Shown: in pieces, positions 17,035 through 24,470 of the stretch
Numbering within the stretch: position 1 is the stretch's first letter
Layout of the letters: each line of letters starts with the position of its first letter
Assembly (NCBI GenBank): GCA_035711805.1
Contig: DASTBV010000113.1
Span: forward strand, 1-64,000
Direction: 5' to 3'
From: Gp6-AA40 sp035711805
GTDB taxonomy: Bacteria; Acidobacteriota; Vicinamibacteria; Vicinamibacterales; UBA2999
Length of the DNA: 64,000 nt
Program-made: the position numbers and the translations under genes
The notes under the pieces: model-generated
Database searches by the model: none
What the model was told of the DNA's origin: nothing
The model's input: only the letters and a program-made list of their open reading frames with translations

Positions 17035-17057
17035 GTAGTGTCCGCCTTCAGGCGGAC
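17035..17057 (-). repeat. 23-bp GTAGTGTCCG palindrome between promoter and blaI-like gene
   Basis: Identical to the unit at 14321-14343: GTAGTG followed by TCCGCCTTCAGGCGGAC. It lies in the 5' leader of the repressor mRNA, 8 bp before the ATG, so a hairpin would form immediately upstream of the start codon. Whether it affects translation is unknown. Confidence 0.8.
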
Positions 17058-17089
17058 CTGCTTGTCTCCAATCCCCCTCAAAAACTAAA

Positions 17090-17129
17090 TACTAAGTAAT
17101 TAGTAGATCCGTCGGGGCACTCTCGTCAA
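17090..17129 (-). promoter_or_regulatory. Promoter with BlaI-type operator dyad
   Basis: On the minus strand TTGACG (17124-17129, 5/6 to the -35 consensus) is followed after 18 bp by TACTAA (17100-17105) as a weak -10. The -10 is half of a perfect dyad TACTAA-TTAC-TTAGTA (17090-17105). BlaI/MecI-family operators are dyads around TAC...GTA, so a repressor bound here would block the -10. The AT-rich block stands out sharply in this GC-rich DNA. Autoregulation is inferred. Confidence 0.7.
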
Positions 17130-17142
17130 GCCCTATTCGCGG

Positions 17143-18009
17143 TCAGTTTTCGCTCGGACGCTCCAGGCGGTCGATCACGAGCACCTCCTGCTCCGCTTTC
17201 GACGCTTCGAGCTTCAGCCCAAGCTGCGCGGGCAGCGCGGAAAAAACGGTTGGCAGACCAGTGGATGAAGGCGTGACGTCCGGGCCGCCACCCAGGAAGC
17301 GGTCGAACTCGACCTTCACCCGAAAGCTCCCCTTCAGGCCCGTCTTGTCGACAATCGGCCGGCCGGCGCTCGCCCGCAGCATGCGGGCAAGGGTCTCCAT
17401 CGTCATGTCACCTTCCATGCCGGTGCCTACGCGGATGGAGCCGCACGTCGGCGGCGGAGCGTTGAAATCCGGAATCGTCGGACGAGCCGGTGGCGTTCCC
17501 GCTGCCGCAGCGGCTTCGGCAGCGGCGCGGTCGGCCGCGGCCTTGGCGACACAATCAATTTCAGAGGGCTTGATCCCGGGGCCAAGGCGTCCGTCGGTGC
17601 GGGCGAGCACCAGGTCGTAAACCGGCAGCTGCCGTTTCTCGACGTGCGTTGCGAGCTTGACGCGGTCGGCGAGCATCGCGCGCACCATCACGGCGCGCTC
17701 CTGCGGCGTGGCCGGGCGCCCGAGCGGCGATGTGGCGCTGACGTCGTAGCGCTCGCTGCGCGCCCATTCCGGCAGCCCGACCATGTCGACCGGCGCGATC
17801 AGCGGAAACTGCGCGCGCGCGACCAGCGTCATCATCGGAACATTGAGGAGCGTGAACCCGCCATCCGGCCGCTCGCTGCTGCCGTTGGACACGAGCGCGT
17901 TGGAGGTATTTCGTTTGATCGAGACCACCTCAAAGCGGGGGCCGTCCGCCGGCGTCTGCGCGAACGCGATGGCGGACATGCACACCAGCCACAGGCCAAC
18001 AGCGCGCAT
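17143..18009 (-). CDS. TIGR03435-family secreted protein
   Basis: 288 residues with signal peptide MRAVGLWLVCMSAIAFAQT. The family pattern is clear: FEVVSIKRNTS near residue 25, MTLVARAQFPL with MVGLPEWARSERYDV, RAMLADRVKLATHVEKRQLPVYDLVLAR, a DFNAPPPTCGSIR segment, and a GRPIVDKTGLKGSFRVKVEF repeat near the end followed by QLGLKLEASKAEQEVLVID. The family is expanded in Acidobacteria; its function is unknown. It is often found near BlaI/M56 pairs, as here, but it lies upstream of the operator and transcribes toward it, so it must have its own promoter beyond 18009. Confidence 0.9.
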   Translation of the reverse strand: MRAVGLWLVCMSAIAFAQTPADGPRFEVVSIKRNTSNALVSNGSSERPDGGFTLLNVPMMTLVARAQFPLIAPVDMVGLPEWARSERYDVSATSPLGRPATPQERAVMVRAMLADRVKLATHVEKRQLPVYDLVLARTDGRLGPGIKPSEIDCVAKAAADRAAAEAAAAAGTPPARPTIPDFNAPPPTCGSIRVGTGMEGDMTMETLARMLRASAGRPIVDKTGLKGSFRVKVEFDRFLGGGPDVTPSSTGLPTVFSALPAQLGLKLEASKAEQEVLVIDRLERPSEN

Positions 18010-18024
18010 GCGTCCCTCCAGCGA

Positions 18025-18095
18025 CCTCTTGAACCTCTTGAACCTCTTGAACCTCTTGAACCTCTTGAACCTTTTGAACCCTTGAACCCCTTGAA
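18025..18095 (-). repeat. 9-bp tandem repeat (8 units of CCTCTTGAA)
   Basis: Five perfect CCTCTTGAA units (18025-18069), then CCTTTTGAA, an 8-bp unit CCCTTGAA and CCCCTTGAA, running to 18095. It fills the gap between the RNase G stop and the TIGR03435 start, so it would lie upstream of TIGR03435. Decay at one end is typical of slippage-grown arrays. Candidate for length variation between strains; no spacers, so not CRISPR. Confidence 0.92.
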
Positions 18096-18099
18096 CCTT

Positions 18100-19737
18100 C
18101 TATCCCACAGCCATCAGGTCGAACTGCTCGTGATGGAGCTGGACGTCCGGCTTCACTGAAATCTCGCGGCCCAGTGACTGCTTCAGATCGCGGAACACGG
18201 CCCGCTCCTCGTCCCGGAGGGCGCGCGCGATATCCGGATTGACGCGCAGGACGAGGCTTTGGCCGTTCAGATCGGCGGAAATCTTTTTCACTTCAGCCAG
18301 GATCTCGTAGCAGATGGTCGAGCTGGACTTGATGACGGAGCTGCCCGCGCAGTACGGGCAGGGGTCGGTCAGGACGCGCTCGAGGCTCTGCTTCACCCGT
18401 TTACGGGTGATGATGACGAGGCCGAAATCCGAGACCTGAATCGCCTTCGACGGCGCGCGATCCTTCCGAAGTTCCTGCTCGACGGTCTGGAACACCTTCT
18501 GCCGGTTCTTCTTCTCCTCCATGTCGATGAAGTCCAGCACGATGATCCCGCCCAGGTCGCGCAGCCGGATCTGGCGGACGATCTCCTTCACCGCTTCGAG
18601 GTTGGTTTTGAGGATGGTGTCCTCCAGGCGGCCGGCCGTTTTTTTGCCGACGTAGCGCCCGGTATTGACGTCGATGGCGACGAGCGCCTCGGTCTGATTG
18701 ATGACGATCGATCCGCCGGACTTCAGCCAGACCTTGCTGCGGAGCGCGCGGTCGATTTCGGCCTGAACGCCGTACTCCTCGAAGATGGGGTACTCCTTCT
18801 CGAACAGCCTCACCTTCGACGCCAGCGACGGCATGATCCGCTCGATCAGCTCGAGGACGCGGCGGTGCTCGGTCGCGTTGTCGATGCGGATGGCGGAGAA
18901 CTCTTCCGTGAGGAGATCGCGCAGCAGCTTGGCGACGAGGCTTTGCTCCTGGTAGACGACGGCGGGCGCGCGCGACGTTTCGGCCTTCTGCCGGATCTCC
19001 GTCCACACCCGGTGGAAGTAGCTGAGATCCGACACGATGTCCTCTTTGGCGCGGCCGCCGGCGGCGGTCCGGATGATGACACCGCCCGTGAACCCGTGCT
19101 GCTCGCGGAACTCGCGGACGATCCCGCGCAGGCGGCTGCGTTCGTCACGCGACTCGATTTTGCGGGAGACGCCGACGTGGTCCACGGTCGGCATGAACAC
19201 CAGGAAGCGTCCCGGCATCGTCGCGTGCGACGTCAGGCGCGCGCCTTTGGTGCCGAGCGGCTCCTTCGCTACCTGGACGATGATCTCCTGGCCTTCCTTC
19301 AGGAGATCTTCGATCTTCGGCTCGGGCCCCTTGTCGCGCTCACGATCGCGCCGGCTGCCGCCGCCAGTGGGGCGGGCCACGCCACCCCAACGCGCCGGCG
19401 CGTTGGGGGCCCCGGGGTCGGGCCCGCCAGGCGAACCCGAAGAGTTCGCCCCACGGGACCCGTTGGCGGGTTCCTCCTCGTCCGTCTCGAGGCGATCGAA
19501 CTCTTCGAACGTCGCGACGACGTCGGTAACGTAGAGGAAGCCGTCGCGCTCGAGGCCGAGGTCAACGAACGCCGACTGCATGCCGGGTAAGACCTTCGAT
19601 ACCCGGCCCTTGTACAAGTTCCCGACAACGCCGCGCGAGCGCTCCCGCTCGATGAAAATTTCCGCGACCTGATCTTCCTCGAGGATGGCGACCCGTGTTT
19701 CGTGGGCGCTCGAGGAGATGATCATCTCCTTGGTCAT
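18100..19737 (-). CDS. rng: Ribonuclease G/E family endoribonuclease
   Basis: Cleaves single-stranded, 5'-monophosphorylated RNA in rRNA processing and mRNA decay. From the ATG at 19737 (MTKEMIISSSAHETRVAIL) it has 545 residues; the longer upstream frame lacks homology-like sequence. An S1 domain covers ~30-150 (VVGNLYKGRVSKVLPGMQSAFVDLG). Catalytic-domain motifs include GGSIVINQTEALVAIDVNTG and GIIVLDFIDMEEKKNR with the metal-binding Asps, and CPYCAGSS is the zinc link. The S1 loop holds a ~35-residue Gly/Pro/Ala-rich insertion (from EEPANGSRGANSSG to RPTGGGSRRDR), part of it encoded by the 33-bp palindrome at 19417-19449. Last gene downstream of the shape cluster, an arrangement also known elsewhere. 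Confidence 0.93.
   Translation of the reverse strand: MTKEMIISSSAHETRVAILEEDQVAEIFIERERSRGVVGNLYKGRVSKVLPGMQSAFVDLGLERDGFLYVTDVVATFEEFDRLETDEEEPANGSRGANSSGSPGGPDPGAPNAPARWGGVARPTGGGSRRDRERDKGPEPKIEDLLKEGQEIIVQVAKEPLGTKGARLTSHATMPGRFLVFMPTVDHVGVSRKIESRDERSRLRGIVREFREQHGFTGGVIIRTAAGGRAKEDIVSDLSYFHRVWTEIRQKAETSRAPAVVYQEQSLVAKLLRDLLTEEFSAIRIDNATEHRRVLELIERIMPSLASKVRLFEKEYPIFEEYGVQAEIDRALRSKVWLKSGGSIVINQTEALVAIDVNTGRYVGKKTAGRLEDTILKTNLEAVKEIVRQIRLRDLGGIIVLDFIDMEEKKNRQKVFQTVEQELRKDRAPSKAIQVSDFGLVIITRKRVKQSLERVLTDPCPYCAGSSVIKSSSTICYEILAEVKKISADLNGQSLVLRVNPDIARALRDEERAVFRDLKQSLGREISVKPDVQLHHEQFDLMAVG
19417..19449 (-). repeat. 33-bp dispersed palindrome, in-frame copy B (inside rng)
   Basis: Minus-strand sequence begins GCGAACTCTTCGGGTTCGCC and ends GGGCCCGAC; 28 of 33 positions match copy A at 9139-9171. 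It encodes GANSSGSPGGPD in the S1-domain loop of RNase G. A further palindrome (AACGCGCCGGCGCGTT, about 19389-19404) follows in the same insertion. Confidence 0.8.
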
Positions 19738-19853
19738 GCCCGTAGCTCTCCGGGAGCCGCCGCCGAGGCGCACCAGTCCCTGCTGCGTGCACGAGCACGA
19801 CCGACAGCAGGATCCAGAAGAGCGCAGGCATCAGCAAATCAGCCCCTGACAAA

Positions 19854-20951
19854 TCAATTCGTAAACCGCCGCATCCGCACGTTGAGAATCAGGCCGAATC
19901 CCGCGAGCGTCGCGATCATCGAAGAGCCGCCGTAGCTCATGAGCGGTAGCGTCAAACCCTTGACCGGCAGCAGGCCGGCCGACATCGCAATGTTGTAAAC
20001 CACCTGGAACGTGAAAGTGGCGAGCACTCCGAGCACCAGGTAGGCGCCGAGGCGGTCTTTGGCCAACCTGGCCGCCTCGAGCGAACGCAAAATCACGAAC
20101 AGATATAACCCGAGCGCCGCGACGACGCCCACGAATCCACGCTCCTCGGCCCATACCGAGAAGATGAAGTCGTTGTGTGCCACGGGCAGAAACCGCAGCT
20201 GACCCTGCGTTCCGCCCTGGAATCCCTTGCCGAACGGCCCGCCGGACCCGACCGTGATGCGGGCCTGAATCTGCTGATACCCGGCGCCGCGCGCGTCCTG
20301 CGACGGGTTGATGAACGTCGAAATCCGTTCTTTCTGATAATCCTTGAGCGCGAACTTCCACGCGACGGGCGCCGCCAGCAATGCGGCGATCGCCAGAATC
20401 CCGAAGATACGCATGGGCATGCCGGCCACGTAGGCCGCTGCAAACAGCACCGGCACCAGCGTCACCGCGGTGCCAAGGTCGGGCTGCTGCGTAATCAGCA
20501 GCAGCGGCACGGCCGTGATCGCCCCGGCGATGAGAAAGTCGCCGCGTGTGACGGCGCCGCGCCGGCTTTCTCCGAAGAACTTTGCGAGCACCAGCGCCAG
20601 CGTCGCCTTGGCGAATTCCGACGGCTGCAGATTCATCGGACCCAGATCGATCCATCGCCGCGACCCGCCGCGGACGACGCCGAACACGAGCACGCCGATC
20701 AACAGCGCAACGATGGCGATATACAGAAAGTGGGACTTGTCGGCGAGCGAACGGTAGTCGATGGTCAGCGCAATCAACAGCGCAACGAATCCGATCAGGA
20801 TCGCCCAGATCTGCGTATAGAAGATGCTGCTCACGCCGGACTGCTGGTTGTACGTGGCGCTGTAGATCTGCATCAGACCGATCAGGCAGAGCGCGAGAAT
20901 CGCGCCGACCATCGCCCAGTCCACGTGGTGATACAACCGTCGTTCGAACAT
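19854..20951 (-). CDS. rodA: Rod-shape peptidoglycan glycosyltransferase RodA
   Basis: SEDS-family membrane glycosyltransferase that polymerises lipid II with PBP2 in the elongasome. 365 residues with about ten membrane helices. Family motifs: GGSRRWIDLGPMNLQPSEFAK (residues ~95-115), QQPDLGTAVTLVPVLF with the catalytic-region Asp, and the C-terminal GLLPVKGLTLPLMSYGGSSM. Its ATG follows the PBP2 stop with no gap, so the two partners are co-translated. A ~116-bp stretch lies between this gene and rng; a small open frame there starts with a hydrophobic stretch but runs out of frame into rng and is not called. Confidence 0.94.
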   Translation of the reverse strand: MFERRLYHHVDWAMVGAILALCLIGLMQIYSATYNQQSGVSSIFYTQIWAILIGFVALLIALTIDYRSLADKSHFLYIAIVALLIGVLVFGVVRGGSRRWIDLGPMNLQPSEFAKATLALVLAKFFGESRRGAVTRGDFLIAGAITAVPLLLITQQPDLGTAVTLVPVLFAAAYVAGMPMRIFGILAIAALLAAPVAWKFALKDYQKERISTFINPSQDARGAGYQQIQARITVGSGGPFGKGFQGGTQGQLRFLPVAHNDFIFSVWAEERGFVGVVAALGLYLFVILRSLEAARLAKDRLGAYLVLGVLATFTFQVVYNIAMSAGLLPVKGLTLPLMSYGGSSMIATLAGFGLILNVRMRRFTN

Positions 20952-22916
20952 CTACTGTGCCGCCGTCCGTGAATGCAGCGGTCGCGCGTCGGCGACTTCC
21001 ACCGCCGGAAGCGCCGGCGGCGAATCAGGATCGTCGACCGGCGGCTCATTGGACGGCTTCTCTCCCAGCACCGGAAGCGGCTTGCCTTCCTTCTTGGCGA
21101 AATACGTTTCGATCACGTGCCTGGCGATAGGTGCACCGAGGTAGCCGTGCTCGTTATGCTCCCCGAAGATCACGCCAGCGATCTGCGGGTTGTCCTTCGG
21201 GGCGAAGAACACGAACCAGCCGTGGTCCCGCAGGTCGCGGCCGCTGTTGCGCGCCCGCGCCCGGCCCTCATTCGAGATCACCTGCGCGGTTCCGGTCTTT
21301 CCCGCGACGTCGCGACCGTCGACGCGACCGCGGCGGCCGGTGCCGGCAGCGTTGACGACCATCCACAGTCCATCGTGCAGCGCGGCGAGCGTGTCGGGCC
21401 GGAACGCCACGCGGTCCGCGACCGCCTTCAGCGGCACAGGCGTCCACCCATTCCCCTGGTCGATCGCCTTTACGACGTGCGGCGTGATGCGCGTACCGCC
21501 GTTGGCCACGGTGGCAATCATGTTCGCGAGGCCAGCCGGAGTGACCGACACCTGCCCCTGGCCGATGGCGACCGAAATCGTTTCACCGGGATACCAGCGC
21601 TCCCCGGTGCGCTTCAGTTTCCACTCCGTGTTCGGAACGAGGCTCTCCTGCTCGTTCGGCAGGTCGATCCCGGTCTTGCCGGCGAGGCCGAGCTTCTCCG
21701 CCCACTTGTAGATGCGGTCCACGCCGAGCATGTTGCCGAGCGTGTAGAAGTAGGTGTTGCACGACTTCTCCATCGCGTGGCGCATGTCCACGCTGCCGTG
21801 ACCGCCTCGCAGATGGCACTTGTAGAAGCGCCCGTAGAAGTTGGCGCCCCCGGCGCAGTTCACGCGGAAGTTCGAGTCGACGAGCCCTTCTTCCATGGCC
21901 GCCGTCGCCACGACGATCTTGAACGTCGACCCTGGCGAGTAGCGGCCCTGCAGCACGCGGTTCGTCAATGGGCGCAGCTTGTCGGTGGTCAGGGCCGACC
22001 ACGTGGCGCTCTTGACGCCGGCGGCGAAATCGTTCGGGTCGTAGGACGGAGTGCTGGCGTGGACCAGCACTTCGCCGGTGCGCGGATCCATGATGAGCGC
22101 GGCACCGTTGAAGCCCGCATGGCGGAATCCGTCTTCCGCCGCCTTCTGCAGGTCGTAGTCGATCGTCAGCTGAACGCGGCGGCCTTCGGTCGGCGGAATC
22201 TTGTCCAGCTCGCGGATCTCGCGCCCCACGCTGTTGACGACAACGCTCTTGGCGCCGTCCTGCCCCATCAGCACCGCGTTGTAGACCTTCTCGACGCCGA
22301 ACTTGCCGACAATGGCGTTTTGCGAGAGCCCTTCGGCTTTCACCTGGTCCTCGTCGGCCTGCCCGACGTAGCCGAAAAGGTGCGCCGCCATTGCGTCGGC
22401 CGGGTACTTCCGTGTGGGAACCTGTTCCACCGACAGCTCCGGCAACTCGCGTTGCCGCGACAGGACCCGCACCGCCTGCTCGAGCGACGCGTCCTGGACG
22501 ATCACAACGGGCCGATACACGGGCTCGGACTTGACGTGGCGATCGACGGCTTGCTTCACCTGCTCGGCGTCCAGGCCGAGCAGTGCGGATGCCGTGCGAA
22601 TGGTCTCCGCGATGTCTTTCGTCAGCTCGCGATCGATCGAAATGGTGAACGAGTCGCGATTCTCGACGAGCACGCGGCCCTCGCGATCGAACAGCACGCC
22701 GCGCGGCGCCCGCAACGACAGCGTCCGCTGGTAGTTGCTGTTCGCCATCTCGACGTACTTGTCGGTCTGGACGACCTGGAGCACCCAGAAACAGATCGCC
22801 AGCGCGGCGAACCAGATGATGGCTCCGACCTGCAGTACGGACACGCGCGACGATATCCGCCGTCGATCTTCTGTTGGTGCGGCCACCGCTAGAAACTCCC
22901 AACTCCCAACCGCCAA
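20952..22916 (-). CDS. mrdA: Penicillin-binding protein 2 (class B transpeptidase)
   Basis: Periplasmic transpeptidase anchored by one N-terminal helix (VGAIIWFAALAICFWVLQVV), crosslinking peptidoglycan during elongation. 654 residues. Motifs: dimerisation domain from RAPRGVLFDREGRVL; active-site SxxK as S330TFK within SPGSTFKIV; SCN in EKSCNTYFY; KTG in VAGKTGTAQV. The ATG at 22916 gives MAVGSWEFLAVAAPTEDRRR, but the first ~10 residues are encoded by the AACTCCC repeat that fills the spacer. A GTG at 22886 (VAAPTEDRRR) with GGGAG about 9 nt upstream is an equally good start. Fourth gene of mreB-mreC-mreD-mrdA-rodA. Confidence 0.93.
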   Translation of the reverse strand: MAVGSWEFLAVAAPTEDRRRISSRVSVLQVGAIIWFAALAICFWVLQVVQTDKYVEMANSNYQRTLSLRAPRGVLFDREGRVLVENRDSFTISIDRELTKDIAETIRTASALLGLDAEQVKQAVDRHVKSEPVYRPVVIVQDASLEQAVRVLSRQRELPELSVEQVPTRKYPADAMAAHLFGYVGQADEDQVKAEGLSQNAIVGKFGVEKVYNAVLMGQDGAKSVVVNSVGREIRELDKIPPTEGRRVQLTIDYDLQKAAEDGFRHAGFNGAALIMDPRTGEVLVHASTPSYDPNDFAAGVKSATWSALTTDKLRPLTNRVLQGRYSPGSTFKIVVATAAMEEGLVDSNFRVNCAGGANFYGRFYKCHLRGGHGSVDMRHAMEKSCNTYFYTLGNMLGVDRIYKWAEKLGLAGKTGIDLPNEQESLVPNTEWKLKRTGERWYPGETISVAIGQGQVSVTPAGLANMIATVANGGTRITPHVVKAIDQGNGWTPVPLKAVADRVAFRPDTLAALHDGLWMVVNAAGTGRRGRVDGRDVAGKTGTAQVISNEGRARARNSGRDLRDHGWFVFFAPKDNPQIAGVIFGEHNEHGYLGAPIARHVIETYFAKKEGKPLPVLGEKPSNEPPVDDPDSPPALPAVEVADARPLHSRTAAQ

Positions 22917-22970
22917 CTCCCAACGACCAACTCCAAGTCTTGGGAGTTGGGAATTGGGACTTGGAGGTTA
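22893..22970. repeat. AACTCCC/GGGAGTT repeat with inverted arms between mrdA and mreD
   Basis: CCAACTCCCAA-type units (about 22895-22935) face TTGGGAGTTGGGAATTGGGA (from about 22939), so the spacer can fold into a long imperfect hairpin. It overlaps the first codons of mrdA if the ATG at 22916 is used. One of many unrelated spacer repeats of this style in the window. Confidence 0.8.
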
Positions 22971-22982
22971 TCCAGTGTCACC

Positions 22983-23486
22983 CTATCGTCGCCCCCGCCG
23001 CGACCGCCGTCGTTCGACGATGCCCGGAAGCGACTCGATGATGCCAAACGCCACGATGCCGACCAGCGCGTTGCCCAGCGCCTGCGCCGCCAGCGGCTTC
23101 CACGGCGACGGAAACGCGCGCAGGTCCAGGACGTAATACAGCCCCATGAACACCGCCCCGTGCAGCACCGTCGCCGCGACGAAGATCACCAGCCGCGGCA
23201 ACGCGGCAGTGACGATGAACTGCTGTCCGAACGCTCCGGCCAGGAAACCGACGATCGTCTTCGCCAGCCCGCCGATCCCGATGACGCCGCTCGACAGCGC
23301 GTCCTGGATCAGGCCCGCCGCGCTCCCTGCCAGCATCCCGCCAACCGGGCCAATCGTCAACGCCACGGCAACGACCGCGACAAGCACGAGGTCGACTGCC
23401 GCCGAGCCGCCCACGACGAACCGCGCCAGCGTGGTCTGCAGCCCCAGCGCGAGCGCGATCGCGATGAAAACCGCGAGCGCTTTCAC
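22983..23486 (-). CDS. mreD: Rod shape-determining protein MreD
   Basis: Small integral membrane protein (167 residues) with about five hydrophobic helices (ALAVFIAIALALGLQTTLARF, DLVLVAVVAVALTIGPVGG, FVAATVLHGAVFMGLYYVL). Sequence is weakly conserved in the family; the identification rests on length, topology and position between mreC and mrdA. The start ATG overlaps the mreC stop as ATGA. The Arg-rich tail (ERRRSRRGRR) is cytoplasmic by the positive-inside rule. Confidence 0.88.
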   Translation of the reverse strand: MKALAVFIAIALALGLQTTLARFVVGGSAAVDLVLVAVVAVALTIGPVGGMLAGSAAGLIQDALSSGVIGIGGLAKTIVGFLAGAFGQQFIVTAALPRLVIFVAATVLHGAVFMGLYYVLDLRAFPSPWKPLAAQALGNALVGIVAFGIIESLPGIVERRRSRRGRR

Positions 23487-24355
23487 CGCTTACCGTCGTC
23501 GGCCGTCTCCGACGGAGGGTCCGGCGCCTTCAGCACCACCAGCACTGCTTCCAGGGCGGCAAAATCCACGGCCGGCTTCACCCGGATGCGCCATTCGCCG
23601 CCGGGGCGTTCCACCGATTGTATCTCCCCGACCGGCACACCTTTAGGGTAGATGCCGTCAATTCCGGATGTCACGACGCGGTCGCCAGGCTTCACGTCGG
23701 CGCTGCTCGGAACGTAGTTGAGGCTGATCATGCCGGCCTTGAACCCGAGTTCTTCCCCGCTTCCCAGCCCTTCGACAACGCCGTTGACGCGCGACCGTTC
23801 GATCAGGACGCCGGCGGCAGCGTCGCGGTCGATGATCAGCTGCACCTTCGCCGCGCGCGCGGTCGGCATCAGAATCCGTCCGACGATCCCCGCGGGAGAG
23901 ATCACGGCCATGTCGGGACGTAAGCCGTCCTGCGTCCCCTTGTCGATGGTAATCGTGCGGAACTCGGGATCGGCTCCGCTGCCGATCACCATCGCGGCAG
24001 CGGTCTCGAAACTGGTGGCCGACCTCAGGTCGAGCAGCTGCTGCAGCGTCCGCGTCTGCTGCGCGACGCTCCGCTCCTGTTCGAGCGAGACACGCAGCTT
24101 GGTCACCTCCTGCTTCAACTGGTCGTTCTCGCGCCGGATCTCCTGCAGCGCAAAGTAGTTCTGCCAGCCCTCACGGGCGCTGCCGAATGCCGACGTCGCC
24201 CCCCGCTGCATCTCCGCAAACGCGCCAAACGTCACTTCCTGCAGCACCGGCACGCCGCGCTTGGTGGTGACCTGGGCGGAAATCAGAATGATGTGGGACA
24301 CGACAATCGCGCCGAATAACCAGCCGGTGCGCTGTCGAATATCGAGAAGGGCCAT
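23483..24355 (-). CDS. mreC: Rod shape-determining protein MreC
   Basis: Bitopic protein of 290 residues linking MreB/MreD to periplasmic enzymes. N-terminal helix WLFGAIVVSHIILISAQV, then a coiled coil (~70-110: EIRRENDQLKQEVTKLRVSLEQE) and the MreC beta-barrel core (AAAMVIGSGADPEFRTITIDKG, DGLRPDMAVISPAGIVGRI, VQLIIDRDAAAGVLIERSR, GDRVVTSGIDGIYPKGVPVG). The short C-terminal tail (KAPDPPSETADDGKR) is polar. Coupled by ATGA to mreD; separated from mreB by the repeat at 24386-24450. Confidence 0.93.
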   Translation of the reverse strand: MALLDIRQRTGWLFGAIVVSHIILISAQVTTKRGVPVLQEVTFGAFAEMQRGATSAFGSAREGWQNYFALQEIRRENDQLKQEVTKLRVSLEQERSVAQQTRTLQQLLDLRSATSFETAAAMVIGSGADPEFRTITIDKGTQDGLRPDMAVISPAGIVGRILMPTARAAKVQLIIDRDAAAGVLIERSRVNGVVEGLGSGEELGFKAGMISLNYVPSSADVKPGDRVVTSGIDGIYPKGVPVGEIQSVERPGGEWRIRVKPAVDFAALEAVLVVLKAPDPPSETADDGKR

Positions 24356-24385
24356 TGCCTGAACAAACCGCGCTCACTGCCACGG

Positions 24386-24450
24386 GCCACGGAGGCGCGA
24401 AGGCACGGAGCGGTGAACGCTGATCCTCTGTGTCTCCGTGGCTCCGTGGC
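24386..24450. repeat. CCACGGAG inverted-repeat element, copy 1 (mreB-mreC spacer)
   Basis: Outer arms GCCACGGAG (24386-24394) and CTCCGTGGC (24442-24450) enclose further CACGGAG / CTCCGTG units, giving a long imperfect hairpin. The same 65-75 bp architecture with identical outer arms recurs at 50128, 56389 and 62287. No transposase or coding content; non-autonomous dispersed element. Confidence 0.88.
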
Positions 24451-24470
24451 CTGCGTGGGCGCGCATGGCG

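Noticed and set aside
18025..18095. CRISPR-like array of short repeats
   Set aside because: Units are 9 bp and contiguous, with no spacers and no cas genes in the window.
19562..19852. 96-codon frame starting with a hydrophobic stretch (LLMPALFWILLSVVLVHAAG) between rodA and rng
   Set aside because: After ~25 residues it runs out of frame through the start of rng and becomes basic and low-complexity. A very short membrane peptide cannot be excluded, but nothing supports it.
18259..22892. Long plus-strand open frames opposite rng and mrdA (443 and 639 codons)
   Set aside because: They mirror the codon bias of the conserved genes on the minus strand and contain no recognisable domain.
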